Assembly: GCA_903859705.1 (NCBI GenBank)
Contig: CAIONQ010000125.1
Span: 1 to 64,000 of the forward strand
Source of the DNA: an uncultured Chthonomonas sp.
GTDB lineage: Bacteria; Armatimonadota; Chthonomonadetes; Chthonomonadales; Chthonomonadaceae
Length of the DNA stretch: 64,000 nt
Direction: 5' to 3'
Shown: piece after piece, positions 61,924-64,000 of the stretch
Layout of the letters: the number at the start of each line of letters is the position of its first letter
How positions within the stretch are numbered: position 1 is the first letter of the stretch
Program-made: the position numbers and the translations under genes
Notes under the pieces: model-generated
Database searches by the model: none
Told to the model about the DNA's origin: nothing
The model's input: the letters and a program-made list of their open reading frames with translations, nothing else

Positions 61924-62488
61924 TTGCAATCTCCTGGCCCGGCGTTACCGCAGCCCGCGCAATAAAGTCATTGATCAGGTGCCGCTGAACAGCATCTGTA
62001 TTGAGAGAAACCACCGTAGATTCTGCGGCATCCAGCGAAATCTGAACAATTTGCCTGCGCAGAAGTATGCGTTGGCGCGTTTGTTCGCGAGATAGCTCCT
62101 CTTCGGTGCGGCGCACAACAAGCTTAGCGGCACCTTGAGCATCTGCAATGATCTCATTGTGTGCAGCATCGGCTTCGCGCACGGCAGCGTCAATTCGCTC
62201 GCGGGATTCCGTTTCGATATTGCGCAACCGCTGGGCATACTCATCGTGCAGCCGCTGGGTTTCTGAAAGCGCCGTATCGATCTGGTTATGAACATCTTCT
62301 ACGCGGGTTTCGCGCTCGGTCAGCAACTGCTTTAGTGCTGGACGGCTAAAGACCGGCACGTTAACGAACCAAAGCAGGAGGGCAAACAGAATGAAGCCAA
62401 TCACCTGCGCCCCGAAGACGTTCGGATCCTCTATGGAAATGGGGCCAAATTGGAATTCGGCAAGTAGCACGATCGATTCTCCGATCAT
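61916..62488 (-). CDS. atpF: ATP synthase b-type subunit (second copy)
   Basis: The 190-residue protein has one N-terminal transmembrane helix (about 27-46, AQVIGFILFALLLWFVNVPV) and a long charged coiled coil (LTERETRVEDVHNQIDTALS and onward), the plan of peripheral-stalk b subunits. It is distinct from the other b-type protein encoded just upstream. The stalk is therefore probably a b/b' heterodimer, as in photosynthetic and several environmental bacteria. It overlaps atpH. Confidence 0.9.
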   Translation of the reverse strand: MIGESIVLLAEFQFGPISIEDPNVFGAQVIGFILFALLLWFVNVPVFSRPALKQLLTERETRVEDVHNQIDTALSETQRLHDEYAQRLRNIETESRERIDAAVREADAAHNEIIADAQGAAKLVVRRTEEELSREQTRQRILLRRQIVQISLDAAESTVVSLNTDAVQRHLINDFIARAAVTPGQEIANG

Positions 62489-62583
62489 ATACTGCGTGAT
62501 TTCCCCGGTGCCTAAAGCAGCGTTCAGGCGATCGCTCCTGAACGATCGGATAACTGAACCGGGGACCTGTGCATGCCCACAAA

Positions 62584-63093
62584 CTACGCGTTCGCTGGCT
62601 CCAGGGAAATTCTATCTTCTACAGCGATGCGCAGTTGAACTGTATCTACAGCGGTACCCAGCGCCTTGCTGGCCGCGTCGACAGCGAGCCCAACCATGTT
62701 TCCGCGCAACGACTGCAACGCATCCGATGTTTCGCGCTCCAGGCTGGCAATGCCGCTCTGAAGCGTGGATTCTGATTGCGCGCGTGCCTCGGCCAGGATG
62801 CGCTCTCGCTCAGCCTGTGCCTCTTTGATGGCATTCTGAATATGTGTACGTGCCTCGGCCTCTACCTGGGTTAAGCGTGCCAGATAATCGGTTCGAAGCT
62901 GCTCCATCTCATGCTGCAGCCTATCGCGCTGAGCGTATGCATCTGCAATTTCCTTATCTCGCGCCTTGAGGTGCGCAAGCATGGGCTTCCAGAAGAATGC
63001 GTTCATCACAAGCAGCAGTACGATGAAGAGACCCAATTGGGTGACCATCACTACTGGGTCAAATGCCAACGTCTTGGCGATGGAAGTTAGCAT
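62584..63093 (-). CDS. atpF: ATP synthase b-type subunit (first copy)
   Basis: The 169-residue protein has one transmembrane helix (about 13-33, VTQLGLFIVLLLVMNAFFWKP) and a long amphipathic coiled coil (DKEIADAYAQRDRLQHEMEQ onward). The FFWKP junction is typical of b subunits. GAGGGA precedes the ATG. It lies between atpE and the second b-type gene. Confidence 0.92.
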   Translation of the reverse strand: MLTSIAKTLAFDPVVMVTQLGLFIVLLLVMNAFFWKPMLAHLKARDKEIADAYAQRDRLQHEMEQLRTDYLARLTQVEAEARTHIQNAIKEAQAERERILAEARAQSESTLQSGIASLERETSDALQSLRGNMVGLAVDAASKALGTAVDTVQLRIAVEDRISLEPANA

Positions 63094-63179
63094 GGGTTAT
63101 CCCTCTAAGTGTTATGCCCTCCGCCAATGCAAGCCCGTGGGCCTCCAGAGGCGGAGAGAGTAACGGGCGGTATTCTCGC

Positions 63180-63458
63180 CTACTTGCCTGCGGAGGACTT
63201 GATTGCTTCCAGAACCGCTTCGCTTGACGGCAGTTTGCCGGAAAGCATAAGGAAGACGAGCAGGGAGAAGATAACGAGGGACTCCATGAAGACGAGCGAC
63301 AAGATCATGGCAATCTGAAGTTTGCCGAGAATCTCCGGCTGTCGGGCCATGCCTTCAAGCGCTGAAGCCGCCGCCTTGCCCTGAGATATCGCAGCGCCAA
63401 CTGCAGCGATCGGAACACCAAGACCGACCGCCAGGGCCAGTGCCATAAAGTAAAGCAT
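63180..63458 (-). CDS. atpE: ATP synthase c subunit (rotor ring)
   Basis: The 92-residue hairpin protein has two membrane helices (about 5-28 and 47-72), the ARQPE loop (38-42), and the ion-carrying Glu59 in FMESLVIF. Gln26 in helix 1 and Ser60 next to the Glu match two ligands used by sodium-binding rings, while the usual Thr67 and Tyr70 of those rings are Leu and Phe here. The coupling ion is therefore unclear. The C-terminus extends about 20 polar residues beyond helix 2. AAAGGA precedes the ATG. Confidence 0.95.
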   Translation of the reverse strand: MLYFMALALAVGLGVPIAAVGAAISQGKAAASALEGMARQPEILGKLQIAMILSLVFMESLVIFSLLVFLMLSGKLPSSEAVLEAIKSSAGK

Positions 63459-63605
63459 TTTGCATCCTTTCGTGTCGTATCGACAGTGTGAACCGAGGCC
63501 CCCTTTTGGATGGGTGGTGTCGGGGCCTCGCGATGATTTGACTGTACGTCCCGATACCGCCTCAGGCGATATGGACAGCCAAGTTACAGAAGAGCTTCCT
63601 AACTA

Positions 63606-64000
63606 TCAGGAAGTATGCGTCGCATGCGCTGCTGCATCGTGCGGCGCATCCGCATTGTGTTCCCCGTGCCCCGCATGATCATCGTCATGATGGGATACGA
63701 GGGAAATGTAGATACAGGCCAGAGTTGAGAAAACCATTGCCTGAACCAGCGCAGTTAGCAGCGAAAGAAGCATAACCGGCGCATGAAATGGAATGAAGCG
63801 CGTAAGCTGACTTGCAGCGCCCAGACCGGCCAGAGCGAAGAGAATAACGTCTTCGCCGAAGATGTTACCGAAAAGCCTGATAGCAAGCGTTAGCGGGCGT
63901 ACAAGCTCGGAAATTACTTCCACCGGGAACATAAGGAAGAACATTGCAGGGAACTTGCCGAATTTGGGGCCCATGAAGTGGACCACGTACCCGCCAAGAC
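63606..64000 (-). CDS. atpB: ATP synthase a subunit, partial at window edge
   Basis: The frame runs past position 64000, so only the C-terminal part (about 130 residues) is seen. It has the stator helix SELVRPLTLAIRLFGNIFGED, with the Arg of LAIRLFGN that faces the c-ring Glu, and the last helix (LLSLLTALVQAMVFSTLACIYISL). An unusual tail of about 28 residues, rich in His and Asp (HHDDDHAGHGEHN), follows the last helix. It is the first visible gene of the leftward ATP synthase operon, with 147 bases before atpE. Confidence 0.95.
   Translation of the reverse strand, partial: LGGYVVHFMGPKFGKFPAMFFLMFPVEVISELVRPLTLAIRLFGNIFGEDVILFALAGLGAASQLTRFIPFHAPVMLLSLLTALVQAMVFSTLACIYISLVSHHDDDHAGHGEHNADAPHDAAAHATHTS

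Noticed and set aside
1-64000. tRNA, rRNA, integrase, transposase or phage genes
   Set aside because: No tRNA-like cloverleaf signatures outside genes, no rRNA segments and no mobile-element proteins were seen.

Overview
The window looks like a chromosomal segment of a diderm (Gram-negative type) bacterium. It encodes a TonB-ExbB-ExbD energy-transduction set with an outer-membrane receptor, a FecR-like protein, a lipoprotein and DapF for meso-diaminopimelate. It also has RNase Y, a bacterial family B DNA polymerase, HslV, several phytanoyl-CoA-dioxygenase-like and Gfo/Idh/MocA-like enzymes, dockerin and PKD secreted proteins, frequent TTG/GTG starts and moderate GC. Together these fit Armatimonadota or a nearby environmental phylum best. 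That placement is an inference from gene content, since no rRNA or tRNA gene was found. No insertion sequence, integrase, phage gene or CRISPR array was found either.

Layout. Positions 1-800 are non-coding and repeat-rich, with a 135-bp element bounded by inverted repeats and a pair of hairpin-bearing direct repeats. Positions 801-11005 hold hslV, a short-chain dehydrogenase, uncharacterised proteins, a DUF58 protein, an aldo/keto reductase coupled to a membrane-anchored thioredoxin-like protein, two tiny membrane proteins, and topA followed by a dipeptide-epimerase-like gene. Positions 11061-16219 form a leftward TonB transport cluster (exbB, exbD, tonB, receptor) with a Cys-bearing DUF2946-like protein upstream. 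Positions 16530-20890 carry a Gfo/Idh oxidoreductase, recX, rny and the YmdB-type phosphodiesterase. Positions 22132-24044 are the aromatic pair aroF-tyrA, followed by a large secreted beta-propeller/dockerin protein, the family B polymerase, msrB, a small dtd/TPR cluster and a DUF1015 protein.

Positions 34246-36944 hold two tandem dioxygenases divergent from a LysR regulator, with a nested palindrome between them. Then come radC, cell-envelope proteins of unknown role, and an aminotransferase-rnc-mtnP-mtnA run that suggests methylthioadenosine salvage, with apt further on. Next are a large PQQ-propeller protein, a third dioxygenase interrupted by an early TAA codon, a mannonate-dehydratase-like/GH16 pair, secreted proteins and an AcuC-type deacetylase.

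Positions 55612-64000 are a leftward F1Fo-ATP synthase operon (atpB partial, atpE, two b-type subunits, atpH, atpA, atpG) followed by dapF. Its most unusual element is a gene between atpA and atpG. It encodes a PspA/IM30-like coiled coil in frame with a complete Gfo/Idh/MocA oxidoreductase, with a separate ribosome-binding site at the junction. The alpha subunit also has an enlarged surface insertion, and atpD and atpC do not follow atpG.
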